The notes under the pieces are model-generated. The model was given only the letters and a program-made list of their open reading frames with translations. It made no database searches and had not been told where the DNA came from. This document shows, one piece after another, positions 52,901-62,787 of a stretch of 64,000 nt of DNA (the stretch's first letter is position 1; each line of letters opens with the position of its first letter). The position numbers and the translations under genes are program-made. This stretch comes from Tritrichomonas musculus (taxonomy: Eukaryota > Parabasalia > Tritrichomonadida > Tritrichomonadidae), in NCBI GenBank assembly GCA_039105265.1, contig JAPFFF010000058.1, forward strand, positions 186,001-250,000, written 5' to 3'.

Positions 52901-54644
52901 GCAAAAATCATTATAAGATAAACTATTCTGTATTATGAATAATGGAACTAGAGAATCTTAACTGCAAAAATCATTATAAGATAAACTATTCTGTATTATG
53001 AATAATGAAACTAGAGAATCTTAACTGCAAAAATCATTATAAGATAAACTATTCTGTATTATGAATAATGGAACTAGAGAATCTTAACTGCAAAAATCAT
53101 TATAAGATAAACTATTCTGTATTATGAATAATGAAACTAGAGAATCTTAACTGCAAAAATCATTATAAGATAAACTATTCTGTATTATGAATAATGGAAC
53201 TAGAGAATCTTAACTGCAAAAATCATTATAAGATAAACTATTCTGTATTATGAATAATGAAACTAGAGAATCTTAACTGCAAAAATCATTATAAGATAAA
53301 CTATTCTGTATTATGAATAATGGAACTAGAGAATCTTAACTGCAAAAATCATTATAAGATAAACTATTCTGTATTATGAATAATGAAACTAGAGAATCTT
53401 AACTGCAAAAATCATTATAAGATAAACTATTCTGTATTATGAATAATGAAACTAGAGAATCTTAACTGCAAAAATCATTATAAGATAAACTATTCTGTAT
53501 TATGAATAATGGAACTAGAGAATCTTAACTGCAAAAATCATTATAAGATAAACTATTCTGTATTATGAATAATGAAACTAGAGAATCTTAACTGCAAAAA
53601 TCATTATAAGATAAACTATTCTGTATTATGAATAATGGAACTAGAGAATCTTAACTGCAAAAATCATTATAAGATAAACTATTCTGTATTATGAATAATG
53701 GAACTAGAGAATCTTAACTGCAAAAATCATTATAAGATAAACTATTCTGTATTATGAATAATGGAACTAGAGAATCTTAACTGCAAAAATCATTATAAGA
53801 TAAACTATTCTGTATTATGAATAATGAAACTAGAGAATCTTAACTGCAAAAATCATTATAAGATAAACTATTCTGTATTATGAATAATGAAACTAGAGAA
53901 TCTTAACTGCAAAAATCATTATAAGATAAACTATTCTGTATTATGAATAATGGAACTAGAGAATCTTAACTGCAAAAATCATTATAAGATAAACTATTCT
54001 GTATTATGAATAATGAAACTAGAGAATCTTAACTGCAAAAATCATTATAAGATAAACTATTCTGTATTATGAATAATGAAACTAGAGAATCTTAACTGCA
54101 AAAATCATTATAAGATAAACTATTCTGTATTATGAATAATGGAACTAGAGAATCTTAACTGCAAAAATCATTATAAGATAAACTATTCTGTATTATGAAT
54201 AATGAAACTAGAGAATCTTAACTGCAAAAATCATTATAAGATAAACTATTCTGTATTATGAATAATGGAACTAGAGAATCTTAACTGCAAAAATCATTAT
54301 AAGATAAACTATTCTGTATTATGAATAATGAAACTAGAGAATCTTAACTGCAAAAATCATTATAAGATAAACTATTCTGTATTATGAATAATGGAACTAG
54401 AGAATCTTAACTGCAAAAATCATTATAAGATAAACTATTCTGTATTATGAATAATGAAACTAGAGAATCTTAACTGCAAAAATCATTATAAGATAAACTA
54501 TTCTGTATTATGAATAATGGAACTAGAGAATCTTAACTGCAAAAATCATTATAAGATAAACTATTCTGTATTATGAATAATGAAACTAGAGAATCTTAAC
54601 TGCAAAAATCATTATAAGATAAACTATTCTGTATTTTGAATAAT
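46959..54644 (+). repeat. Satellite array, exactly 122 units of 63 bp
   Basis: The unit starts G(G/A)AACTAGAGAATCTTAACT and ends TATGAATAAT. From the first unit start (46959) to the last (54582) is 7,623 bp, exactly 121 x 63, so there is no indel in the array. Apart from the first unit (AATT for AACT) and the last (TATTTTG for TATTATG), units differ essentially only at the second base, G in about 53 units and A in about 69. Every frame on both strands contains a stop, so the array is non-coding even though 63 is a multiple of three. It lies wholly inside the large MULE. Confidence 0.97.
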
Positions 54645-56476
54645 AATGTTTGATAAAACTAAATTCTGAAACCTTTGCGTTAAGAAAACCCATTTTTACT
54701 TATCATGATAAATTATTTGATTATAATATACATTTTATTATATTGTTCAGCTCAGTATGCTCTCATTTGCAACTCTATAACATTTAAAAGCAAAGTTTCC
54801 TCTATAATTAACATATATAACATCACTGAAGGTTAATTATGATTTCTACGTTAAATATATTAATTCAAATCAATGTGTTTTATAATAAACACATCAAGGA
54901 TTAATGCATTTTAAACTATAAGTTCATGTAATTCTTTTTTTTTTTTTTTTTAGAAATAAAGATGCTACACTTAGGCGAGTCGAATACGAGTTTGCAGTGA
55001 AGCAGTTCTAGTAGTTAACAGTAGAGCATAGCAACAAAGTGCCAGCCATACTACTACTACTTCAAATGTCCCCCTGGACATAGCCTTCAAAAATTCTTAA
55101 AAAGCTCAAAAAACTTGGTCTCATTCAAAAATTTCATAATTTTTTTTTTTCAAACAAAATGCTATCAGTTTCGGTTTATTTACTGCCTATTTTTTTTTTT
55201 TTTTTAATTTAGGTTGGTTATTTACTTTGTATATTTTTAGTTAATATTTATATTGTGAATAAGCGAACAGTGCTGGAGCTCCAGTTTTTGAAATCATATA
55301 TGGTCCTTTTTTTTAAGAAAAAAAAAAAAAAAAACCATGACCTATAGGTCATGGTTTTAAATAAAAAAAAGAAAAAACTTAAAAACTTTAAATTTTTATT
55401 ATATTTCATAAAAATATGATATAATGCATGATTATTAGACTGTTTTAAAGCATAATACTAAAAAAAAAAATCAATTTTTTGAAAATTTACAGACGAATGA
55501 TTATTATTATTATTATTTTTTTTTTTTTTCAATATTTCTTATATATAATATTTTATATATACAATTCATGTAATAATTGATAACCAATCTATTGCTTTTA
55601 ATTTTCTTTTTTCTTTTTTTTTCTTTTTTTTTTTTTTTTTTATATATATATAATAAAAAAAGTGCCGTTGAACGTTTATTTTTATTTCTAATGTTTGACA
55701 GCACCGGAATGAGCAATTCCAATAAACGATTACAATAAAAAAAAAGTCCGAGTTCTTAATAACATTGGTCCTTTTCATGGATTACCTATCTTATCGTAGA
55801 TATATCACAATCTTCAAAAAATGATAATCAGATAGCTATTTTTACTAATAGGCAACTTTTTGATTACTGCAGAATATCTCCATCGATACCTTGCATTTTT
55901 TTTTTTTATTCTAAGTGATATTTTCAACTCGTTGATCTTATCTTATCATTACTTATAACCATTATTTGTACTCGTTTTTATTATTTTACGCATTAATATT
56001 TAGATTTTCATTACATTGTTCTTATATTGGCATTTCTTAGTACCATAGTTTTTACTTTTTCAGTGTATCATCACAAAAATAATCAAAAAAATCAATTTTC
56101 ATCTCGTTTTTCTTATATTTGCTTTGTTTAATATCTTTATTTTAACTCTTTTTTATTATTTTACGCATTCTAGTTTATATTATACATAATTATTATTCAT
56201 GTTATTTTTTATCTTTAAGATAGAATACTTATCTTTTTTATTTATTTATTTATTTTCTTTTTTCTTTCTTATTTTTTTTAAATAAACTATAAAACTCCCT
56301 ATTTTATTATTATAAATCTATTTTTTTTTTTGGATTTTTTTTAAACAAAAACTTGAAAAATTTACATTCAAAATCTGTACGTTTTTTCTACATTCAATTT
56401 TTTATCACAATTTTTGAATCAACTCATTGAAAAAGTTTCCCCATTCAAAAAGTGGTGTATGCATAAGCGATTGCCC
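54645..56476. other. Right-hand part of the MULE, no gene
   Basis: AT-rich, with several T and A homopolymers, a 28-bp palindrome (55331-55358) and a GC-richer island (about 54,960-55,080). No coding sequence is supported. The right inverted terminus occupies 56443-56476. Confidence 0.55.
55331..55358. repeat. 28-bp perfect palindrome
   Basis: AAAACCATGACCTA is followed at once by its reverse complement. It lies within the MULE, flanked by an A tract. Confidence 0.85.
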
Positions 56477-56485
56477 AATTATTTT
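56477..56485. repeat. Right 9-bp target site duplication of the large MULE
   Basis: AATTATTTT, identical to 39293-39301. Confidence 0.85.
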
Positions 56486-57027
56486 ATTTTTTTTTTTTTT
56501 TTTAAAAAAAAAAACATAAACAGTTCTAAAAGATTGCATTACAAAGTCATTGCTCGTTTTTCTCAACATAAATGACTCTGTTCCTAAGCACAATTATATG
56601 CTCTTGCAAATAAAGTCAAAAAAGCACCAGATTGAGCAAGATTTCGCTTAAAAATCAATGACATCATTTTTAATAAAAATTAATTGAAAAAGTTATTTTA
56701 TTTTATTTTTTATCCTCAGAAAATTGAAACAACAAAGTAATTGTTTATAAGTTTCGATTATTAATGAAAAATTTTTCAACTTTTTCATAAAAAAAAATTG
56801 AGTTTGGTATTATCTATGATTATTATATAATAATGATAATATTTATTGTAATATTTTACTTTTTATTTTAAAAATAATTCCTTTCTTTAAAAGATATTTG
56901 CAAAACAAAATTGTGAAGACCCGATATTTATAAAACGGAGTTTATAAACAACAATGCTAACAAATTGAGTAACAATGAAAAAATATTTAGTAAAAATGAT
57001 ATGAATAAATAAAATGTATTGTTTATT
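56486..57027. other. Intergenic between MULE and calpain gene
   Basis: It starts with a T/A homopolymer pair (56,487-56,514) and is otherwise AT-rich without recognisable features. Confidence 0.5.
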
Positions 57028-58884
57028 TTATATTAATATGCAACATTTTGATGAAGTTTCTGTTCCATTTCCTTTTTCAATTAGATTTTGATACATTTCA
57101 CTGCACTTTTCATCACCTTTATCAGCACCCATTTTATAATAACGAATCGACTCTTTCAGATCTTCTGGGACGCCAATTCCATATTGCAAGCAGTGTGCAT
57201 ATTGAAAAAAAGCATCTTTATAACCCAAATCAGCGGCCATTTTCATATATTTAGCTGATTCTTCTTTATTATTTGGAATGTCTTCATTTTCTTTAAAAAA
57301 CACAGCCTGATTATAATAAGATAAACCGCCGTCATTTTGATCAAGCATTAAATTATCCTGTGTAATATTTTTTGATTGAAAAGATTCAGTTTGTTTAGAT
57401 TCAGAAGTTTCAGTCTCAATTGAATTTGGTGATTTCTTTATAATTTCTTCAAAATGAAAGAACGTTCCATCATCATTTTTATCTTCCAACATTAATTTTT
57501 CTGGTGTTTTTCCGTCATACAACTTAAAATTATATTCACAATAAAAAGTTAAAATAACGGTTTCAATTTCTGTGTACGGATTTCCGCCATGCGAAACTAG
57601 GAGCCAATCCTTTTTACCTTTTTTTACTCCTGTTTTTCCACTTATAATTCTGAATGGAGAAGCGACATAAGAAATAGCAGGAATTGCGAACACAGGAGGC
57701 TCTGGTGTCAGATTCCCCTTTTCATCGACCAAAGGTCTAAATCTTTCAGCGATAACGTGCATTGACACTTCATTATCATCAGTGGCATCATCATCATCGA
57801 TTTCAAAGAAAATTCTTGGAAACTCGTCTTTTGGATCTTTAGGAATTTGGTAAGCAATATGACGCTTGTGCCACTTTTTCTTAATCGGTTTGGCAATATC
57901 AATTTCAGTGAAATATTTCAAAAAGTCTGATTCAATCATCCAGAACGATCCCAACGAATTTGTTGCATCATAATCAAATTCTTTTTTCATTTTAGGAGTC
58001 CATAATTTCGAGCCACTACAATAGTCACCCTTCCAAGATCGAATTCCCCATGGATTCCTCAATCTGATGAAGTTCTTTCCATTGTATTGCTTCAAATCGA
58101 GGACGAAATATGAATGCCCAAATTGAAGTCCGACTTTTTTGAGTTCTTCTTCATCTGCTCGATCATTGTATAACTGAATTGAAACTTCAATTAACGCATC
58201 CTTTTTCTTGTAGTTTAAAAGAGATTCAAACGCTGTCCGATTCTTTCTCTTACTTGCAAGTTCTTTAACACGGCGAATTTTAACTCCGTAATAACCATAA
58301 AGCGAATATATTGGCGAAATAAAATCAACTGATGCTATTTCTGAATATGAACCACATAGCTTTGCATATGCTTTTTCAACTAGACAAAACCATAAAGATT
58401 TGCCTTTCTCAGTCGGATGCGTGAAAAGTGGAGTCGTTCTTCCGATGCATGGAATTTGAGTGTCTATTAAAACAGGCGTGCTTCTGCTAAAAGCATGAAA
58501 AAAAATAACGACAGCTCCACACTTAAGATTAATCGAGTCTTTTTCTTTCCCGATGATTGAGTCTGATTGGTGGCTGAATAAATAGCTAATTAAATGCGGA
58601 TTTGATGATAATTGCATTAATGATGAAACAAATGCACAGTTACCAATTTCTCCTTGGCGAATAAATTCTGGTTTAATTAATTCAGTATCAAATAAGGGAG
58701 CTTGGCTTAATTCATCAACCCTTACCCAATTTACATAGCTTTCAAAATTAACTTTCGATTCAGGAATTTTGGATTTTGGATGAAAATTTGGATCAGTAAA
58801 TACTTTTCCTTTATCTCTATATTCAATTAGGATTTTTTTATATTTTTGGGCTTCTTTTTGGAAATTTTCAAATCTCTTTAACAT
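57028..58884 (-). CDS. Calpain-family (C2) cysteine protease with Sel1 repeats and CaaX box
   Basis: This is a Ca-type calpain-fold cysteine protease of 618 aa. The catalytic set is complete: Gln77 and Cys83 in RQGEIGNCAFVSSL, His257 in FGHSYFV, and Asn277 in RLRNPWG. A beta-sandwich calpain domain III-like part follows to about 470. Residues about 515-605 contain two Sel1 repeats (AKYMKMAADLGYKDAFFQYA and the next repeat with IRYYKMGADKGD). The protein ends KCCILI, a CaaX box (Cys-Ile-Leu-Ile) with an extra Cys before it, predicting prenylation and membrane attachment. No EF-hand (penta-EF) domain is present. The ATG at 58884 directly follows a TCAT on the minus strand. Confidence 0.93.
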   Translation of the reverse strand: MLKRFENFQKEAQKYKKILIEYRDKGKVFTDPNFHPKSKIPESKVNFESYVNWVRVDELSQAPLFDTELIKPEFIRQGEIGNCAFVSSLMQLSSNPHLISYLFSHQSDSIIGKEKDSINLKCGAVVIFFHAFSRSTPVLIDTQIPCIGRTTPLFTHPTEKGKSLWFCLVEKAYAKLCGSYSEIASVDFISPIYSLYGYYGVKIRRVKELASKRKNRTAFESLLNYKKKDALIEVSIQLYNDRADEEELKKVGLQFGHSYFVLDLKQYNGKNFIRLRNPWGIRSWKGDYCSGSKLWTPKMKKEFDYDATNSLGSFWMIESDFLKYFTEIDIAKPIKKKWHKRHIAYQIPKDPKDEFPRIFFEIDDDDATDDNEVSMHVIAERFRPLVDEKGNLTPEPPVFAIPAISYVASPFRIISGKTGVKKGKKDWLLVSHGGNPYTEIETVILTFYCEYNFKLYDGKTPEKLMLEDKNDDGTFFHFEEIIKKSPNSIETETSESKQTESFQSKNITQDNLMLDQNDGGLSYYNQAVFFKENEDIPNNKEESAKYMKMAADLGYKDAFFQYAHCLQYGIGVPEDLKESIRYYKMGADKGDEKCSEMYQNLIEKGNGTETSSKCCILI

Positions 58885-58938
58885 ATGAAAAAAATAAAAT
58901 AGACGTTTACATTTTCTATTTAGAAAACTAAAAAAGTT

Positions 58939-59020
58939 TGGTACCTGTGGGGTTCGAACCCACGCTCCTCGCGGAATTGGGGCTTAAATCCAACGCCTTA
59001 GACCACTCGGCCAAAGTACC
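58939..59020 (-). tRNA. tRNA-Leu (anticodon TAA)
   Basis: This is a type II tRNA of 82 nt. On the minus strand the acceptor stem is GGTACTT/AGGTACC, the A box is TGGCCGAGTGG, the anticodon loop is TTTAAGC (anticodon TAA), the variable arm is TCC-GCGA-GGA, and the T arm is GTGGG-TTCGAAC-CCCAC. The discriminator is A, as expected for Leu. The base of the anticodon stem has an A31-C39 mismatch like that in the tRNA-Ser at 8497. A T run follows as terminator. The gene starts 55 bp upstream of the calpain start on the same strand. Confidence 0.95.
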
Positions 59021-59302
59021 TCCATTTGTCTCAAAATGATAGCTATATTAATCGAATTATATTAAAGCCAATTTTTTTTCCTCAACCTTTTAATGTATAT
59101 TTTTTAAATTATTAGCATTCAATGTTTATATATTAATGAGTGACATGATATGTTAAATTACCTATCACTATTTTTCATATATATTTTCAAACAATTATGG
59201 TATGAAAAAACTAAAATATTTTGTTCTTTACAAATAAACTACAAAATCTTTATTAATCTTTCAAATTAAAATGATAATAAATAACATCTTCAATAAAAAT
59301 GA

Positions 59303-60085
59303 AGTAAAATAGGCCTTATTAAGGTATTCATTCAATTTTGTAGTATTCAAAAAGTGACAACGAAAATACATATTTTGCGAAATATATCATTATAAATTTT
59401 AATTTTTTTTATTAAATATTCATAAAATTAATAATATCATTATATAATATATTTAAATTATTGTATATCTTGCTAAAAGTAGAGATAATTTCATAAATAA
59501 TCACTCAGCTAATCTTTTCAACCTGAGTTAAAATTTGAAAAATTGGCCATATTTTTTGATTTTAAAAAGATTTATTTTAAAAAATCAAAAATTCCGACGC
59601 TGGGGACTTTATTTTGGATAGATTTTTTCTTTGAATACTTTACATATTTTTACTTTTCAGAAATCTTTATTTTCTCACAATTTTACAATTGTTTATATCT
59701 TACAATCTCACAATTATTTCTTAAAAAAATGCTCAATATTCTGAAGCATATAATAATTTCATAGAATTGATCTCAATTTTCTGATGATTCAAATATTTCA
59801 TAAAAAATAAATTCAATTTAATAAATTAACTAAAAAATATATCTTATATTTTAAATTGGATTTTCCTCATATTTGCTATAATATTTATACAAAACATCAT
59901 TTTTTTTCTAAACTTATCAAATTGTAAAATTTTCATTCAAAAAGAAAAATTAGTTTATTTTTATATCATACGTCAATTTTACCATTATATTTAGTAAATA
60001 AATTTTTTATCATCATATATTTTATTATATTATAATATGATAAAATATACTGCTTTTGTTCAACCTTAATATGGTCTAGTAAAAT
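59303..60085 (-). mobile_element. 767 bp Mutator/hAT-like non-autonomous element, copy 2, with 8-bp TSD
   Basis: The element is 59311-60077, inverted relative to copy 1 (29935-30700) and closely similar along its whole length. Its termini read AGGCCTTATTAAGGTA and, inverted, AGACCATATTAAGGTT. AGTAAAAT flanks it at 59303-59310 and 60078-60085, a perfect 8-bp duplication that differs from the one at copy 1, so the two insertions are independent. It sits 22 bp from the end of the degraded cyclase frame. No transposase is encoded. Confidence 0.87.
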
Positions 60086-60099
60086 TGATATCCAGCTGC

Positions 60100-60834
60100 T
60101 TATCTATTCAGTAATCGCCCATACTTTTGCTGGAAGTCAGTAGCTCCTTCAATTCTTGGATATGAAACAATCAATACTGCTCCTGCTGGCGCTACCTGAT
60201 CTAAATTTGTGAGCAGTTCAACTTGAAGTTATCCTTTACCTAGAATATATCGCTCACAAGCGAGATCACCAGATAAAGCAGCTTCAGAAGAAGCATCTGT
60301 ATCTAGAGTTTTATGACCATTTACAGCTGCATTTCGTTTTTCATAAATATATTTCAATGAACTCATTGACCATCCTTTGAAATTTTCATTTCCTTCAGCA
60401 TCAAAGCCAGAAAGTTTGTCCATATCGGGCCAATTCTTGCTCCAATCAGTTCTTAATGCAACAAAAGCTCCATCAGGTATTGGTCCGTATTTGGACTCAT
60501 ATTCAATAATATCATTTTCTGTGACAACATAAGTTGAATTTTCTTTTACCTTTTGTGAAACATCTATAACACAAAGTGGGAATATTAGATCTTTTACATC
60601 ATATTTTTCGGATAGCTCTCGTTTTTTAATAAAATGACCTGGAAAATCAATATGTGTACCAAATTGACCTGGAAATTTGAAAGTTTGTATCAAACAATCG
60701 AGCATCTCGTTACCCCAATCAAAACATGTTTTTCCAAGTTCAACAGAACCGTTTGGTATACCAGCCCAACACGGAGAGGTGTTATTTAATGAATGTGAAA
60801 GTTCTACCCAAGCATTAATGCTTTTGCTTCCCAT
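60100..60834 (-). pseudogene. Cyclase-family hydrolase (kynurenine formamidase-like) with in-frame stop
   Basis: This is a metal-dependent hydrolase of the Cyclase family (PF04199), which includes bacterial kynurenine formamidase. The start MGSKSINAWVELSHSL and the metal motif HIDFPGH (His61, Asp63, His67) are present, followed by the family core (GPIPDGAFVALRTDW). The open frame stops after 201 aa at a TAA (60229-60231) following RYILGKG. In the same frame beyond it the sequence continues as LQVELLTNLDQVAPAGAVLI and VSYPRIEGAT, the normal C-terminal family block, to a second stop at 60100. The total would be 245 codons, a normal family length. It is either a recent nonsense mutation or a read error at one TAT/TAC codon. 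Bacterial origin is plausible. Confidence 0.75.
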
Positions 60835-61658
60835 AATTTATACATTGTGAATGAATGGTATTTTTTTAAAGAAAATCAAAAACTTTTTCAAAAAATTAAA
60901 TCAACTTTCTTAATTGAAAATTTGAATTAGATAAACGAGAAATGTATTTCATATGCTCATCAATTAGATTTTTTTGAATTTTTAATAATAAATATTATAT
61001 TAATTTCAAATTATTCTATTTCAATAGAATCCATAATTCAAATAGTTGAATTTTAATTTCATTTTATCTTAACATTTTTAAATTTTATTTTGTATATTAT
61101 TTTATTTATTTTCATTTATGGAAATATCATAAATATTTACCTCTTAAAAACTTTATTTTAAAAAATGTATGTTGCCAATAATTTCAAAATATTGAAAGTA
61201 CATTAGTATATATGCCATGTAATTTAAAATTTATTTTTAATTACACCAAATATACAATAGTATTCAAACTAATGAACTTATTTAAAAATTCAAGACATTA
61301 TTGAAACAAATCAATAACAAGTTCCAACTTTAACATAAATAAATTTTAATATTTCAGTCTATACTATAAAAAAATGCTAATATAGTTAAAATCAAAAAAG
61401 ATAATATAAAGATATATTATCATTTAAAGCTGAATTTCTACACAAATAACATTAGAATATTTAATTGATCATACAGAATGCATTTTAGAATTATTATTCA
61501 TTAAAATTAAACCAAATTAAAATTATATAATATATTTTGATATTTTTTTTTGTTAATTTATATAATATAAAAATATTTTTGATTATGATAACCTCATATA
61601 ACATTTGACAATATTAACTAAACATTCAGACAATGAAATGTTGTCGAAAATAATCTTA
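60835..61658. other. Intergenic region, about 0.8 kb
   Basis: Very AT-rich. TCATT and TCACA on the minus strand within 25 nt of the cyclase ATG are initiator candidates. Nothing else is seen. Confidence 0.5.
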
Positions 61659-62264
61659 TTAAGCTTCTAATACAGTAGTTTTTTCTTCATCATCATCATT
61701 GACAGATTCTTCTGTGTCAGGACTAAGCTCGTTTTCTTCTTTTGCAGCTTGGAATGTAACATTTTTATCGAGTAATAGCGTTCGAGCAATTGAATCTGCT
61801 TGCTCTTTTCCAGCATTATGACATTTCATAAATGCAGAAAAGTTTAATAAATTTATGAGACAGGCGACAAAGCAAATAAAAAACCACTGAATTCCGAAAA
61901 AGAAAGCATAAAATAAAGCAGAGATTGCCCAGCCAGCTGGTGAAAGAATTAATCCAAGCCAAAAAACATTTGAGTCTATTGTTGACGCAACAAATGGAAG
62001 GGGCTTTGAGTAATAAACAAAATTTGGGAAATTTGGCGATTCAGATTTGTTTCGATAATATCGTAATCCGACGAGACCAAGACCAAAATATTCTTTGGTG
62101 AAAAATAAATCGGCAATACAAGATAACGAGATTATTAATACTGAAATTATTATTGGAACCTTAAAATATGATAGAATAAAAGTAAGAATGAGAGGAAAAA
62201 TCCTTAATATAATAAAAGTGCTTTTTGAAATAGGTAAAGAAGTTGATATTGAATTATTTGGCAT
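61659..62264 (-). CDS. TVP23: TVP23/FAM18 Golgi membrane protein
   Basis: TVP23 is a late-Golgi/TGN membrane protein that acts with the YIP family in vesicle traffic. The protein has 201 aa from the ATG at 62264; the frame extends 7 codons further only to a TTG. Four hydrophobic spans lie near 18-40, 42-58, about 100-125 and 128-150. The family core is visible: FFTKEYFGLGLVGLRYYRN (human and yeast versions have TKN..GR.LVGLRWW), DSNVFWLGL and a final span followed by MKCHNAGKEQ. The C-terminus is acidic and probably cytosolic. It is divergent from the RhoGEF gene. Confidence 0.85.
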   Translation of the reverse strand: MPNNSISTSLPISKSTFIILRIFPLILTFILSYFKVPIIISVLIISLSCIADLFFTKEYFGLGLVGLRYYRNKSESPNFPNFVYYSKPLPFVASTIDSNVFWLGLILSPAGWAISALFYAFFFGIQWFFICFVACLINLLNFSAFMKCHNAGKEQADSIARTLLLDKNVTFQAAKEENELSPDTEESVNDDDEEKTTVLEA

Positions 62265-62787
62265 CGAAAATTGGATATCTTTCAAACGGTTTAGGTCAAT
62301 ATAGACCTTTTTTTAAATGCAAAATATTGGTTAATCCATACTTGCTCAAATATTCTTTCATATACAGGTTCATTGCAAAATAATATAATAAAATAGAGTC
62401 ATATAAGCATGAGGCTTCGTAATTTGGAATGCACTGGTAATTTGTTTCAAAAAAAAATGATTATTATACCATCAACCTTTTTTTAAGGTATTGATTGCAA
62501 GATATTTGTTTTTTATACATTAAACTGTATTTTTACATCATGATTAATTTTTCACTTGATTCAGGATTTATGGTTTTATTTTATATTAATTTCAATTTAT
62601 ATATACAAAAATTTGTTGATAATAAAAAAATAAACATTTCAATTTATTTTTTTTATATTCTCCTACTTTCAAAAATTGAATTTACTATTATATCGTTACT
62701 TCAAAAATTAAAATTTTCTTATCAAAATTTGAGAGAAGAAATACTCTCAATAAAAATATAATTCTTTTTAGAAAAAATCAAATACGA
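62265..62787. other. Divergent promoter region TVP23 / RhoGEF
   Basis: AT-rich spacer that must hold both promoters. It contains a chance 88-codon frame without family resemblance. Confidence 0.45.

Larger units (their letters stand above)
39302..56476 (+). mobile_element. Giant (17,175 bp) Mutator-like DNA transposon, apparently complete
   Basis: The left terminus GGCCAATCGCTTAAGCATAC (34 bp, 39302-39335) recurs inverted at 56443-56476 with 32 of 34 matches. A perfect 9-bp duplication AATTATTTT abuts both ends, the length typical of Mutator-like elements. Next to each terminus lies the subterminal motif AAACTTTTT (four spaced copies on the left, one on the right). Between the ends are a 16-unit tandem array, one intact DDE transposase gene of the MULE family, and a 122-unit 63-bp satellite. 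The terminal match, intact duplication and open transposase suggest a young and possibly mobile copy. Most MULEs are a few kb, and much of the extra length here is tandem repeat. Confidence 0.88.

Noticed and set aside
46959-54644. CRISPR-like array or repeat-coding gene
   Set aside because: Units are contiguous with no spacers, and all six frames contain stops in each unit.
62495-62761. 88-codon frame before the RhoGEF gene
   Set aside because: AT-driven hydrophobic composition, no homology signal, and it lies in a region that must hold two promoters.
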